Shown here: piece by piece, positions 35,721 to 48,659 of the stretch
How the letters are laid out: each line of letters begins with the position of its first letter
Position numbering within the stretch: position 1 is the stretch's first letter
Source of the DNA: Leptoclinus maculatus
Lineage: Eukaryota > Chordata > Actinopteri > Perciformes > Stichaeidae
DNA length: 64,000 nucleotides
Direction of reading: 5' to 3'
Assembly (NCBI GenBank): GCA_032191485.1
Contig: JAVDOI010000043.1
Coordinates: 717,078-781,077 of the forward strand
Notes under the pieces: generated by a model
Databases searched by the model: none
Told to the model about the DNA's origin: nothing
Seen by the model: the letters and a program-made list of their open reading frames with translations, nothing else
Position numbers and translations under genes: made by a program

Positions 35721-36218
35721 GATACCCTGAAAGTGGGACCAGTATTTACTGTAAAACAAAATGTGTTAATGCAGAGAACATTTTAAATAAGAAGTATCGG
35801 TACCAATCCAAAGTCAGAGTTTAATACTGTAACGAAAATGCTTCTGTTGACCCTTAATAAGAGCCTTATCACAATTCTATCGTCAACCACGAGCCAAGAC
35901 CTGATGTCTGGGCCAAAATGACCTCACTTGACAAAAATGTTGTTATCTTATTGGTCTAAATTGGTTTGCACAAGAGCAGCAAAACACTCATGGTCTCGTA
36001 CACACACACACACACACACATTAGCACACAACGAGAGAGGAACAGTGGGGGGATTGTTTAAAAAAACAAGTTTTTTTGGCAGGAGAGATAAGTTTCTGTT
36101 TCCTCACTCAGGGAGGACCAGAGTGCTCCCCCCCCCCTGCTGCCTCCCACCCTCAATCCCCACTCTGCCCTCCCAGCAATGTCATCTGTAAGCAGTTTAC
36201 TAACTTTAATATACCTGA

Positions 36219-36219
<1 letters not shown>

Positions 36220-36270
<51 letters not shown>
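36220..36270. repeat. (CA)25 microsatellite
   Basis: Pure CA dinucleotide run. A shorter run lies at 36001-36020. Confidence 0.97.
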
Positions 36271-36272
<2 letters not shown>

Positions 36273-36749
36273 GTGCACAGCTGCTACATCTGTCACAGTC
36301 ACATCCGATTCTATATCTTCTGCCTAATGGAAATAGCAGCACCAAGTAACAGCATCAGTAAACCTAGTAAGAGCACTCGACAACTCTGTGGAAAGTCTTG
36401 ATAAGAGACATATGCTGATAATCTGTTTAATGCCGAGACAGTAGTAACAGTCACACAACTATTTCTTTCTTGATGAGCTGTGTTCACAATAAAGAAAAAA
36501 CACAGATGGCTGTTGCGATCTGCATGCATTCATTTTTGTGAGACATGTCAAATGGGGAGGAGTTTAAAAAAGGAAACATTCATACAGAATTCCACAAAGC
36601 ATGTTTATTTGTTATAAGCTGTATCAGCTCAGGAAAATACGCATTTTTCCCTGTGTGCTGTCCATCACAAGTCTTTAATGCTAAATGACGCATATCACAG
36701 CTAAAACCTCTTATTTGTAAAGAAATAAAAGACGGAAAGATGAGTTGAA

Positions 36750-37565
36750 GGTTCAGGTTACTTTTATTTGTACCCGTAGGTAGACTTGGTTTGCAATAGA
36801 GGGCGAGGCATCCATCTCGACACACATTACAATCAACACAGACAACAAGACAAACATGATAAAAGTACACAAGGCTACAAATCAGTCAATCAATAAATAA
36901 AATAAGCTGTTCTTATACCGCTTTGTTCTGCACCGTGGGACCATATACCTCCGTCTAGAAGGAAGAAGCTGAGACTCCCTGTAAAGGGTGGGAGTCGTCC
37001 TTTAAAACGGAGCCGGTTCTCCGTTGTAACCGTCTGGTGTACAGGGACTCTGGGTTAAACTGACTCACCAATCAGCCTGCTAGACCGTTTCACAATGTGA
37101 TGCAGAGAGTTTCTGTTCTTTAAGGAGAGGTTTCCAAACCATGACGCCAAAGAAAAAGATAAAATCGATTCAATAAAAGCACGATGAAATCAGGTCATCA
37201 TGGTTTTGTCAATGTGGAAATAGGAGAGTTTCCTCAAACAGAACAAACGCTGGTGACCCTTTCTGCACACAGTTTGCTTCAAAGTTCAGTTTGAGTCGAT
37301 AATTGTCCCAAGATATTTGTACGATTGTACACATTTACTCTCACTCTTTGTGTCCGATTAGTTCAAAAGTCACATTGTTCTAGAAGCCTACTGGTTAAAA
37401 TATGGGGTTGAATTGTGTTAAAAGCAGAGGAGAAATCAACAAATAGAAGTCTGACATGAGATCCATTTCCCTCCAAGTGTTTAAAAAGTAAATGAAACAA
37501 AGTGACTGAGGCATCTTCTGCTCCTCTGTGTGGCCTATAAGCAAACTACAGTGGATCAAGTGCTT
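36750..37565 (-). pseudogene. LINE reverse-transcriptase remnant (CR1/L2/Rex1-like)
   Basis: On the minus strand from about 37560 the translation reads FAYRPHRGAEDASVTLFHLL, then LLFVDFSSAFNTIQPHILTS. FVDFSSAFNTI is the first catalytic-aspartate motif of the reverse transcriptase of fish non-LTR elements. A stop codon replaces the residue just before FAYRPH. Downstream the frame is lost, yet words such as TENRLRFKGRLP and FLLDGG recall the C-terminal part. A decayed copy. Confidence 0.75.
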
Positions 37566-37569
37566 GCAT

Positions 37570-39125
37570 CAATGGCCTGTTGCACTAATCATTTCATTTC
37601 ATTATGCATGTGTAATACATTATTGTTTCACTCTAATGAAGTCTCTCCTGATTGAATATTGTATAAACCTTTCAATATGATTGATCACTGTAATACCACT
37701 TGATTCTCACTGGCTCGAACATGTGATATTGCAATATTAAAACCAGACACTTGTGACGCACTTGTTTGCCATTCTATGTTAACGATAAAGAGAGAGAGAG
37801 CTGAGGCGTATGGGCGTCTGGCCCGTGGCTGAGAGGTGTGATAGCTAGCTCGGGTAGAGTCCATCGTTGAACTTTATTCGTTGCAGCATTGCACTGTGGT
37901 TTATCGAGCCCTGTTGTCTGAGAAGTTGATCTTTTTGCAGCTGACGTGATGAATTGTTTTCTGTACAAATGTCTCACACCACAGCTCGCTACAAGAATTC
38001 AGATAGGACAACGCACATCGCAATTACTACACTTCAAATGTGCTAAAGAGCAGACAAAAAATATGTCATGTATGAATCATCAGAAACAGTTTTGTAGTTA
38101 AATTAAATTTGACTCTGGACACCATTTCAAGCTCGTCCTGGTACTCTCAACTCTACCCTCGTGAAATCAACAGAAGCCTTTAGATGAGTTCCACATTCAG
38201 ACTGATTCCTCGGCTTCCATGTCCAGATGTGATCGCTGTATCCCGCTTCAGGAAATGAACAATAACTTGGATTTTGGATATGGCCACCTGCTGGGAGAAC
38301 AAAAGGGAACTTATTAAAGTCCAATCCTCTTTGTTTGCTTATAGTGCAGATTCTACTATTAAGTAATGTCTAAAACACTGGAACTCACATTCATCTTTGT
38401 ACACTTACTGTATGTACTAATGCAGTGCTAGTAGCATCTCTACAGTTTAGAAGATTCCATGAATCCTTGAATAAAACTAAATAAATGCTTGTTTCATATT
38501 TTCACGAGTCATCGGGTGATTCTGAATTAAAGTCATTCAGAATGTGGAAAGTACAGCACATGTGCCACTCAACATTATACTATCTGCACACATATAAAAA
38601 CACAGAGAAGATATGACTTTGGGTTTGTGTTTCAGCCATCATGTTACTGGTCAGACCAGTATGATTTCTGTTATTAGAAGCAATATGGACTTTTTGTTGG
38701 ATTGAAGCTGACTTGGGGCTGTGCAGTGGCTGATGCCGCTCATACTAGTCACTGTTATGAGAGACTGAACAGAAATGCTTGAGTGATCCAGCTCTAGAGA
38801 AATGGCAGATCACCTCACAAGGCATGTGGCTGGCTTTGATTTAAAGTCTCTGCAGACCTCTGGTGTACTCTTGAACCTGGCCTCCTCCGTTAACATATCC
38901 CTGCTTTAGGTCAGTATGCACAGATTACTCACGTTTGCATCACATGCTGACTTTAATTCAGTCATGCTGTCCAGAGCATCTCAGAATACTTTGTGTTCCA
39001 CACCTAACCCGTTTGGTTCCATTCAGCGGAACTCTGGTAGGACTAAACAACCGGGCCAAGACCACATCAAAAGGGGGCTCAGAGTTACAAGTAGACTCAG
39101 GTGCAATTTGTTTGTGGTGTGAAAG
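37570..39125. other. Unassigned intergenic DNA
   Basis: No gene or named repeat recognised. Confidence 0.4.
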
Positions 39126-39129
39126 CAAA

Positions 39130-39283
39130 CCGGACAGACCAGATTTAATGACAGTAGGGCCAGAGAGAGGGGACGACATGCTGCAAAGGGTTGTGGGTCG
39201 GATTGAAACCTGGTCCGCTGTGATAAGGACTCAGCCTCACTACATGGGCACCCGCTGTACCAGATGAGATACCTCGGCGCCCA
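39130..39283 (-). mobile_element. tRNA-derived SINE
   Basis: On the minus strand: gggcgccgaggtatctcatc, tggtacagcgggtgcccatg (A-box region), then accaggtttcaatccgaccc (B-box-like), then ccctttgcagcatgtcgtcc and a ctctctctgg tail. The head resembles a tRNA with a damaged B-box and an unrelated tail, so it is a SINE rather than a tRNA gene. Confidence 0.65.
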
Positions 39284-39289
39284 ATAGAT

Positions 39290-41075
39290 ATGCTATTTTA
39301 GCATCAATTCAAAAGATACACTACAAATAAAGCCATCGGAATCTAGGAAGAGCTAGAACTGGAACTAACTATAATATAGAAATCAATGACTTTAAAGCAG
39401 AGGAGCAAAGTAGAAAATACAGTTGCTAGTGTAATGATCCTACGCTGATCGCCTTATACGCACTGTACCTTTCTATCATCAACTATCATACACATGTATG
39501 CTTGTGTTGGGTTATGGCTGAAGGGAGGCAGCATGAAAGAGGTACAACTGCTCAGTGTTTTCCTCCCGTGTTTGCACCTCCTTCTGTTGTGTGTATTAAT
39601 ACTTTCCTCATCAGACGTGGCCGGAGTGACGCAAGGCCATTCCATCTCCACCCATTTATTTGCTTATGCTGCGATGGAAATAAGTGTGTTGGTGGAATCA
39701 ACACATGCATTTCCCTCAAACTGGCCGGTGAACAATTTGTTCCGAATGGTAACGTCTTCCCAGGCAAAAAAAAAAGCAACTTCCAGAGACCGGATTGAAT
39801 ACTCCAGTTGTGCGGAGGGGAGTGTGTTTTCACGGTTGTATAGGGCTTAAGGACACATTCTCTATGCTTTTCATAATTTCCACATACTGTAGGAACCCAT
39901 GACAGCCGTGCCCAAAACATCATCTGGATGCTGAAAAAAAATGTCCAAATGCTCGAGTTTGTTAATCTTTAAATGTGATTCTCACCTCTCCTTTGATGGA
40001 TACCTGTGTTATGGAAGCTGGCAGTGTTTATTGATTGAAACAAGAGTTAGGGCAGTTCATAAGAGCATCACTGGAAACAATTAGCACTTTCATCCACACA
40101 CATGAAGTCACCTCAGTGGCATGCATCAAAGAAACCCTTTGCCCCAGATGTCAGCTCCACCTTGACTTGACATCTCAGGCAATTGTTAAAAGCTGGGAGC
40201 GTGAACATTGACATCACACGAACGACATCGTTTTTAGTTCTTGTCACACTGTGACTGTTTCAGATTTTGAAGGCTCTGTGTTGAGTTAGTACTCACTCTC
40301 ATGGCAATACATGCAAGACATGTTTCCTCAATGAAGTATTTAGATAGAGTTGATCTGCCCACTTCTTGCTTTCATCTTTACTAGCAACACAGATTAATAC
40401 GTTATATAAGAACTGAGCCTCAGTGTTGGTACAAAGGGACAAATTTAGTCAGCAATTATCGTTAAAGAGCCAATCAGTGAAATGGGACAAGCTAGCTGCT
40501 TATCTCAGAACAGTTAGCAGCTTGTAACTCAATGAATATTACAGCAGTGGTTGCCATAGCTCCGCCACAACAGTGCAATGCTTTGCAGGAAATATTGGTG
40601 GTGTGAGCGATGACCTAAAGACAACAGAACATGGATGCAGTGGGCCAGTGTTATAACCACTTCCATACGGTGCTTTTAAGAGATGGTTCTGTGGCTGAAC
40701 AGAAGTTACCTTGCCTGATAATCAACTGCTGTTAGAGCTCAACTTTTATTCACAGATGTGAGGGGAATTCATTTCACAGCGTGTTGACCTCTGGGAACAA
40801 CGTCTGTTTGAGCTCACAGCAGTCCTCCCTTTATTTGGCCTGGACTCCAACAGCAAAGTGCTGCTGAGGGTTCTTTCCTGTTGACATCTAGTATATTGTG
40901 TAGCCCACTGTTTGTATTATAAAGTATTTTATACTATTCGTACATTCTGTACTAATGCTGTAAAGTATACATTAATGTACTGTACGTGTTATGATAGTGG
41001 AGGATATTATATATCAGTCGAGTTGTGACAATGGAACACTGACAATTTTGAAAATGAAGAATTTACAAACTAATG
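39290..41075. other. Unassigned intergenic DNA
   Basis: Several short overlapping open frames occur near 39450-39920, but they lack recognisable motifs and splice context. Confidence 0.4.
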
Positions 41076-41079
41076 AGCT

Positions 41080-41700
41080 GAAATGTTTAAAGGGGCATTC
41101 ACCGGGTTTCTTTTTGACCATGCAGCAGAACATGCTCAGAACGCAACATCTACACATCTTAGCAAACATCTTAGCAGCAGACACAACGCAACATTAGCCT
41201 TCATTTTGGGGTTGTGTTACAGTACACCTGAAAAACTTAAGTCAAATATTCATTCGTCTTTTGCTATTATTGGTCCTCACCAACTGAAATGTCTGTTTCT
41301 TTAGCTGCTAAATGCTCCACTCGGTTCACCAGCTTAGTTGCTAACTTCATCTGTCTGCCGTTTGGTGTCTGGAAACAAGGTTGATGAGAACAAGAAAAAC
41401 AAAACAATGGGCTCAAAGAGGCTAAAAGACTTTGTCCAGAAGTTGGATGATAATTCTCTTTGGGTTCATCACATTACACAGTATTTTGAACATCATCATA
41501 TCATCCTCTTCTAAAGCTGTTATGGTAAATGTGTTAGCAAACAGTTCCCTGTTTAAACATCCAGCTGAGGTCCTGTTATTCACATGTAATAACAGGATGT
41601 AATCAGTTTTAAATCTGGTTTGGTCTCCACCAACTCCTGAGAGAAATAAATGGCTCCTTAGCTGCTAAATGCTCAAACAAATCGTTTTGAAGGACTCTTT
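41080..41700 (+). repeat. Dispersed repeat family I
   Basis: Opens with ggggcattcaccgggtttct and contains tttagctgctaaatgctcca and gtctgccgtttggtgtctgg. A second ttagctgctaaatgctcaaa occurs at 41660. I recall such sequence as repetitive in fish genomes. Unverified. Confidence 0.4.
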
Positions 41701-41709
41701 TTAGTGTCC

Positions 41710-42825
41710 GCAATGTAGCCTGTCGAACGAACCAAGAGCTCATGAGGAGTCCCTGACCTTCCCTCTCACCCACTTGCTGTTATCATAAGGTATTGCTCAC
41801 GCTCACTGAGCAAGGACCAATCGAATCGGACTCAAGTCAAGACAGATGGCACGGCAGGTTAATGGTGCAGAGTTGGGACGTCGTTCTTCTGACTTCGGTG
41901 TGTTCATAAGGACACTCCAAAGAACACGTGCTGTGTTATTTTGCTCTGAGCATTTAAACAACATGTTGATAGCTGTTTCCAGTATCTGTGTGATAATGAA
42001 GAGCAAAGGAAACTGATCAGGTGAGCCATGAAATATGATCGGGAACTAATTTTTCCGATTATTCCTACACCACATAAATGCAGCACAAATGACTCATACA
42101 TTTTTGTAACATTGTATTGAGCTTACACAGCCTACCTACATACACGTGGGATGCTGACTCAATGCATCACAATGAATATTGCAAAAACAAGGTTAGTGTA
42201 AATGATGCAGTTGGGACACAGCTACAGTTTCTCATGAACTAGTGTTTCTCCTTTAGCTACACCTAACAAGGCCCATGTAGTTCTCAATGTGTGTGTGTCT
42301 GTGTGAGGACGTTAGTAATAACAAAAATCAACTCATAAGCAATGCTGTGTTGGCTGAATGCTAATTTTATTGTTGCAGGACAAATTCATGGCATTCACAT
42401 TTTCAACCTCTGCCAGAACACTGCATCGCACATTCCTTTGTGGGAGATTTGTGAGTTTGTTATAATTGGTGAGACTTCTTGTCAGGATGGCCCACAGATT
42501 ATTCATGCACCATATTTATCAGCTTTAGGGCCAATGTGAGGCTAATTGACACATGATGGAATCAGCCATTAACTATCCATCGTTAAAGAGAAACGTGCGT
42601 GGCTGAATCCCTTTACCAATGGGTGATAGTTACTCACACCACAATATGTTGTTTCTTAAGAGTCATTTCAATGTAACAACGAATTTCTAAATAACTTGAA
42701 TGTAAGACAGGGCCCCAAAGAGGTGGAGGGAGAAATGTAGGAAAGGGGAAGGAGAAAATCCCTCTCCAGATTTGTGACATCATCCTCTCTTCACGTCCAG
42801 ACCAAACAGGGCTATGTGTCTGGTT
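41710..42825. other. Unassigned intergenic DNA
   Basis: No gene or named repeat recognised. Confidence 0.4.
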
Positions 42826-42828
42826 TTC

Positions 42829-42897
42829 ATTTACTTCACCCCCCCCCCCCACACACACTCTCTCTCCCTCCTCTTTTCTTTTTTTCCCCTCTCTTTA
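42829..42897. repeat. C-run plus CA and long pyrimidine tract
   Basis: A 12-base C run, a short CA run and then about 45 bases almost entirely C and T, followed by a purine-rich stretch (agaaagtgggaggaggaaga, gagagg). Confidence 0.8.
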
Positions 42898-43199
42898 AAG
42901 AAAGTGGGAGGAGGAAGAGAGAGGTGGCAGATCTCCAGAAGTTTAGAAGTTTGTCCCATCCCAGCCTTGAATTGTGCACCACATCTCCTCTGGTTCGAGA
43001 CTGGGAGGGTGTCTGTCTCTTTCAGTCCATTTCCTTCCTTCACTCAGGACCCCTGTTTCTGCACATCTCCTATCAGTGACCTTATCACAGCTTTGCTCAG
43101 CCGCCTTCCTCTGGGAGGAGCTGAAAAAAGCCAGCAGGGGGAATTTGTCAGGAGGATAATGCCCAAAAGTCACGCTTGCAGTCATTTTACATAACTGAT

Positions 43200-45095
43200 A
43201 ATATACAGATTTTTTTTCTTCAAAAGCAAATACAGTGGAGTACGGCTACTTCAGCTCAGGGTAAGTTTTAAATCTGCTTTGTTCTCAAGGTGATTGATCT
43301 TGCAGAAAAAAGGTTTCTGCTTGGTTTTTACACATGCATGCTTCCTTGTTGAGTTCTTTAAGGATTGACCTTGATTGCACTGTATGTTGATTATAAATAG
43401 TGCATTGACCAAAGCACAGTTTGAAGTCACAACTTGTAAGTTCATGATGGGTGTCATAATCACAGGGTTGCACAGAGTTTTGGGCTTACAGGTCATGAAT
43501 ATCAGACAGCATGCGTTTAGCAGCATGGCTGAAACCTGTACTTAAGTGGTGAGAGTGCTTCGAGGGCAAGAGGTGAGCCACAGTTAGGGTGGAAGAGAGG
43601 ACCTCAGCTAAGTTGTGTACGATGCATGTGTGAGTGTGGAGGGGCGTGTGAGCTCTCTTTTTCTCTTCGAAAACCTTCAAATTCCATTTGACATTCCTGC
43701 ATTGTGCAAAGTTTGATTTACTCCACAGGTGTCGAATAATTGTGGCGATATAAAAAAAGAAGTTGGCATGCTATATCTTAAGTCCAGTGCTGTGATCCCA
43801 GATCAGTGTTAGACTTGTGAACCTGTTAGGAGTTGCGTTGCAATGAGTCATTTCAATATCAATCTGTGATGTTCTTTCTGTGGTAGAATGCATATTCTGT
43901 GTAATTAATGCATCACATAATACAACAGATTATCTAAGTCCCCTATACAAACCTGCTACATATGCTGTATGTTAAGTCAAGACATTAAAAAGTGTCATTG
44001 ATCACCTGTCAATAGCTCATTGTTGTACACTTTGTTAGTATTCCGGATTGATCTGTTAGTCATTAAGTTAAATCTAAATAGGGAATCTGTTGGTAATTCC
44101 ACAGTTGCATCTCCACACCCACATGCATGCTCTAAAGAGGAGCAGTTGGATGTTTCCACTGCAGCAGTAGCCCCAAACCACACCCTCTGAAACGAGCGCG
44201 GGAGTGGAAAAGTGTGAAGAGAGCGTTTTCCACACTACTGGCCAGAAGAACCAAGAGACCCAAGAGGGCTTTTTTCTTCCATTGGACAAAAGAGGTGGGG
44301 TGGGTGGGTGTTGGATGGTGGTGGTGGCAGTGGGCTGCAGTTCAGTGAACCAGGTGTGAGTCATCAATCTCCCACTTCTCCCTCAAGACTGTCCAAGTAG
44401 GGATTGAGGAATGTCTTCATTGCAATGTTTCATTTTGTGCGCGTGGGATTTGATGTGCAAATTAAGTTATTCTATCCTTCCAAGTCTCAACATAATCAAA
44501 TTAGATTGGAAATAATTCTCACGAGCTACCACTTTCATGTAGTTTTATGTTTGCACTTAACCCCGTTGCTATGGTACGGAGAGGAAGAACCTGGTCATCG
44601 TTCAAAAGCGATATGAAACTTTTGGTGTGCGTTTCAGATCTCATTTCATGTGTTTGAAATATTTTACACGTAATTTACTGCCAGCCTTACGACAATGAAC
44701 AGCTCCCATTGGAAGCTAGTATTGAAACTGTTGGCAGAGCTCCATCGGGAGGATTCTCAACAAAGGATTTTTGGATATACAGTATAAATCAGCATTAGTG
44801 TGGTTTATGACTACTGCACTCCCTCCAGCTTTTGGTCTTCTTACCATGATGCAGCACAGATGTCTGGAAGGTTGGAGCATTTTTCAGAAAGGTCCAGTCT
44901 CAACTTAGAACTACCGCTCCAAGGGAACAACTATCTATAATTGCAACGGATGTAAATTGGGAGAAACCATTCAAATTGCTAAGCATTGGTTAGAGGGAGC
45001 ACCAAGCTCTGTGGGTGACGATGGCATTACGTTTTTGTCATGTTTGACTTTCTTTTGTGTGGTCATTTTGAGGTGTTGATTGGTGAAGATCACAA
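43200..45095. other. Unassigned upstream region of col6a3
   Basis: No gene recognised. The col6a3 promoter and non-coding exon 1 should lie somewhere between here and 51.17 kb or further left, but I cannot place them. Confidence 0.4.
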
Positions 45096-45097
45096 GA

Positions 45098-45119
45098 CCC
45101 CCCCCCCCCCCCCCCCCCC
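45098..45119. repeat. Poly-C run (22 bases)
   Basis: Uninterrupted C run, possibly length-unstable or a sequencing weak spot. Confidence 0.95.
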
Positions 45120-48100
45120 ATGAGCTGAATTCAGTCTTTGCTTCTCTCTCATCCTAACCAAAGAGTGCAGGAGTGTCACGTTTAGTACTTGAACTCAACC
45201 TGAAGGAGTTTGGCCGCGACGCTTGAACACACATCTGCTAGGTGTCAGACGCCCTAATACACACCAGCTGTGTGGAACTGCCCGCCCTTCCTGCCCCCCC
45301 TCCCCCGTTTTAACTATCATTGATCCTCCTCTCATCTGTACCACACATGTCACGTTGCATCTTTCCAGTTGAGGGGCATGCAGGTCCACACCGCCCTCGC
45401 GATTGATTCATATGCGTAGAGGCTAACCAGCGCTAAGTCACACACTCTGTATGTGCGAGTGATATTTTCTCCCATGATGCCAGTGAGCGGCAGTGTAGAG
45501 TTGTCTCAGACTCAGCAGCTGCATTACAGTGAAGAAATGACTCACGGCCCTCGTGACTTCACTTATTTGACCTGTAGCTTCAAGTTTGTCAAGATGTCTT
45601 GCATAGAAAAGAAAACAGAATTACTTTGTGCTAATTGGCATCAACAACTGTTGTTGACAGTATAATTGATACGTACAAGGTTTCAGTCTGTAATCAAGTG
45701 TTTAAGTTGAGCCAGTTTGATTACATGAACATTTAAGCCCAGAGCACATTACAGTTTTTAATGAGATGCACATCATCATCTTATAATTGATGACAAAGTA
45801 GGGAGATAATAAACAAATGGGAGAAATCATATATGACATCTTTAATTAATGAGGACATGTCTGCTGCACTCTGGCTGAGGAGTTATTTGCCAAAAGAAAC
45901 GCAGCTTTGCCACTGTGGCAGGATCTCCAGTAGTGTCACATGCAACTTTTTCAGTGTAGGAAAATATTTATTATGGGAAATGTAACAGCCCCCCGTTGAA
46001 GGTATTGTCAAGACATTTAATGCACTAGACACGTCACACTATCTCCAATATTAGTGGTGAGCATTGCCTTTAATCCTCATCTTACCAACATAACTATAAA
46101 AAAACAGGGAATACCCAAAGTATAAACTATTGTAAAAAACAACAATCAGAGCAAAAAGGCTGACTTTTTTCTTCTCAAAACATAATTATGCAGAGTAATG
46201 CATTTAATGTCATCTGAAGAAAAACAAACAAACATATCATATTTTTAATAATACAGTTAATTTGCATATTGTGTAAAACGAAAATGGATAACATTAGATC
46301 GGTTGTTAGGTTAACAGTTGCAATTTTACACATTCAGAGTCACTCTTCTTTTTAGCTCTATTTTGGTCAAACCTGTTGAGTTGAAAATGCATTTTGAAAT
46401 TTGAGTGTGAAGCCAAGCATTTCTTTTGCTCAGTGTCTTCGAGGGAACGCCTATTCAAAATCTGTATTTAAAGTACTTAAATGTACCAATCGCAGCAACC
46501 CTTTGTGTGCACAAGGACCTTTGTTTTTGTGGGGTGACCATGTCCTATCCTAGGAGGTCCGCTTGGTGTAGCTGGTGTAACATGCAATTATTTACACTGA
46601 TATCTGTCACCGGTGCTGATGTCATTTTTGTGCCGTGCTGCCTTCTGAGCTTGTGAGTGTGTTTATGCACGTGCATGTTTATGTGTGTGTGTGTGTGTGG
46701 TCTTTGCTGTAAATGAGTGTGTGAGGTCCAGATGCAATCGTACTTCAGAATGCCCATAGGCACATTGCGGCATCTATCGCGCTCTGCAAATGCACACTGA
46801 CAGTGTTAACGATAAATAATACCACTGAGCAGGATATTCTGTTATATACAGCGTAAGGGGCAGTGTGTTCTGCTTTCTGCACAACATAAACTGCTCCCTA
46901 CTCTGCTCTCCATTAGCCCTGCCACTTCATGGTGGTTACTGGATTACACATGGAGATGAATTGAAGCCTCAGCATATACCAGGGGTGCACACAAGTGGAC
47001 CTCAGCAGGAGAAAAACACAAAAACATGCAGATCATAACTCCCCATCTTCTTATGTTTAGACCGTCACAATGTCAGCCATACATGTCGGTCTCTGCTTTG
47101 CTTACAGGCCCAGGCATGCAACATGATAGATGTTGGCTATACCACATATCTTCAGCTGTGTGTAGGATTTGTAAATGTCCACCTTTGGCGACCCCTAGTG
47201 TTCGTAGCAGCAAAAGAAAAGACACTATTAGAGTTCAATGCATGCTGATATGTCTCAAACTCAGTTTAACTGTGGGACACTGGCATTAAATGGGACACAA
47301 AGACTACTCATTAGTACACAGGGGGATTAAGTTTGCAGGGATGGCAGTTTTGAAGCTGTGATCCGCAGTTTATACAGTATGTGGTGCATGCAGTCTTCCG
47401 TAAGAAGAAGAGCTTAACAATGGAGTTATTGAGTTCCCTATAATGCCAGAAGCATGTTAGGTGCAAATTATGTGGGCTGAGACCTGATAATCATTTTGGG
47501 ATGCTGGCAGGGATTGAGATTGAAATTCAAATGTTAAAACCTCTGATAAACAGCTAAAGAGCCAGATGTTATAAGACCAAATGAATGAAAGTGTTTCTCC
47601 GTGTCTGTTGAATCTGTCAATAGGCAAATGTTTGCTAACATGTTTGCCATTACAACTTTACAGTTCTTTCCCAGAATGGAAGTCAAATAAAAGATGAACT
47701 AACTTTAAGTTAGTGAAGTAATTCAGAGCCAGCTTATTCTTCATTTTCTCTCTAATGTATTTCCACATGCTGCCATTGTTTGGGCTGCTGGTATCAGAGA
47801 AAACAGGACTCCACTGTGCTGCTGTGTTGTTCTCTGTGGCAGCGAGGGGAAGTGTTGACACATTGGCCAGGCCTGGCAAACTCTGCAGTGGCTTTTGAGT
47901 GACCTGAAATCACAGGAGCATGAGTGGAAAACACAAACATCTGTTGCAGTGTGCAAGAGGGCTTTTAGATTTCCTTGAAATAAAGGAGCTTGATGTGTCC
48001 TTCTTCTGGATAGTGACGGCGTTGGGGGGCTGCAGGGAGACATTTTTTCTCACTCAAGTGTGAATCCTGTTAAAAAAAAACTCACTCTACTTGGTTGAAA

Positions 48101-48125
48101 CATATTTACATGATTTTTACATGAT
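45120..48125. other. Unassigned intergenic DNA
   Basis: Includes a fragment resembling family D (gtgtgtaggatttgtaaatg at 47158) and a GT run at 46684-46698. No gene recognised. Confidence 0.4.
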
Positions 48126-48289
48126 TGTTTTATAATGCAAAGATTATCACAGAAAATGTTTGTGTGCAATCATCATAATCTTGTTGGGCAATAAAAAAGG
48201 ACCCCACCCGGAAATATATGAAATGACCCCGACCTCTTAACAGCACATGAAGGGGTGGTGGTGCATAATGTGTTAAAATGACGCGTCGA

Positions 48290-48650
48290 CACCACAGAAG
48301 CGATGCCAATGGAAAGTCAACTAGAGTCCTCTGGCATGGTGGACACACGAGTTAGACGCATCCACGTCCCTAGCTCTGAGCTTTCAGACCGTAATATAAA
48401 CAGTGAGAAAGACAGGAACATCACAGGAACATTATATCTATCTATCTATCTATCTAATCTCCACCAGCAGACCACTGTGAAGTTACTTTAGTGACGTTTG
48501 TTGCGTGTCTATGTGTTTGACTTAGTTTACTTACTTATTTTAAGCCCAGCCATGATGTTTTTCCTAAACCTAAGTGGTTTTGTTGCATAAACATAATGTG
48601 AAATTGTTTCCGTGGTGGCAGCGCGTAGTTTTAACATGTTGCGTGCCACC
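48290..48650 (-). repeat. Dispersed repeat family G with a family A core, copy 2
   Basis: ccaatggaaagtcaac, the ggtggacacacg motif, a short TATC run (48437-48456), then the reversed family A core aagcccagccatgatgtttt, tcctaaacctaagtggtttt, gttgcataaac. Confidence 0.55.
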
Positions 48651-48659
48651 GCCGAGTTA

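Noticed and set aside
39200..39283. Possible tRNA gene on the minus strand
   Set aside because: The B-box-like sequence deviates, the stems are imperfect and a non-tRNA tail follows. SINE is the better call.
39450..39923. Cluster of overlapping open frames of about 100-120 codons on both strands
   Set aside because: No domain, repeat or splice context. Overlapping frames in several phases are expected by chance in a GC-balanced stretch.
41569..41596. Small palindrome tcctgttatt...aataacagga
   Set aside because: Only 10-base arms inside a dispersed repeat, close to what chance allows.
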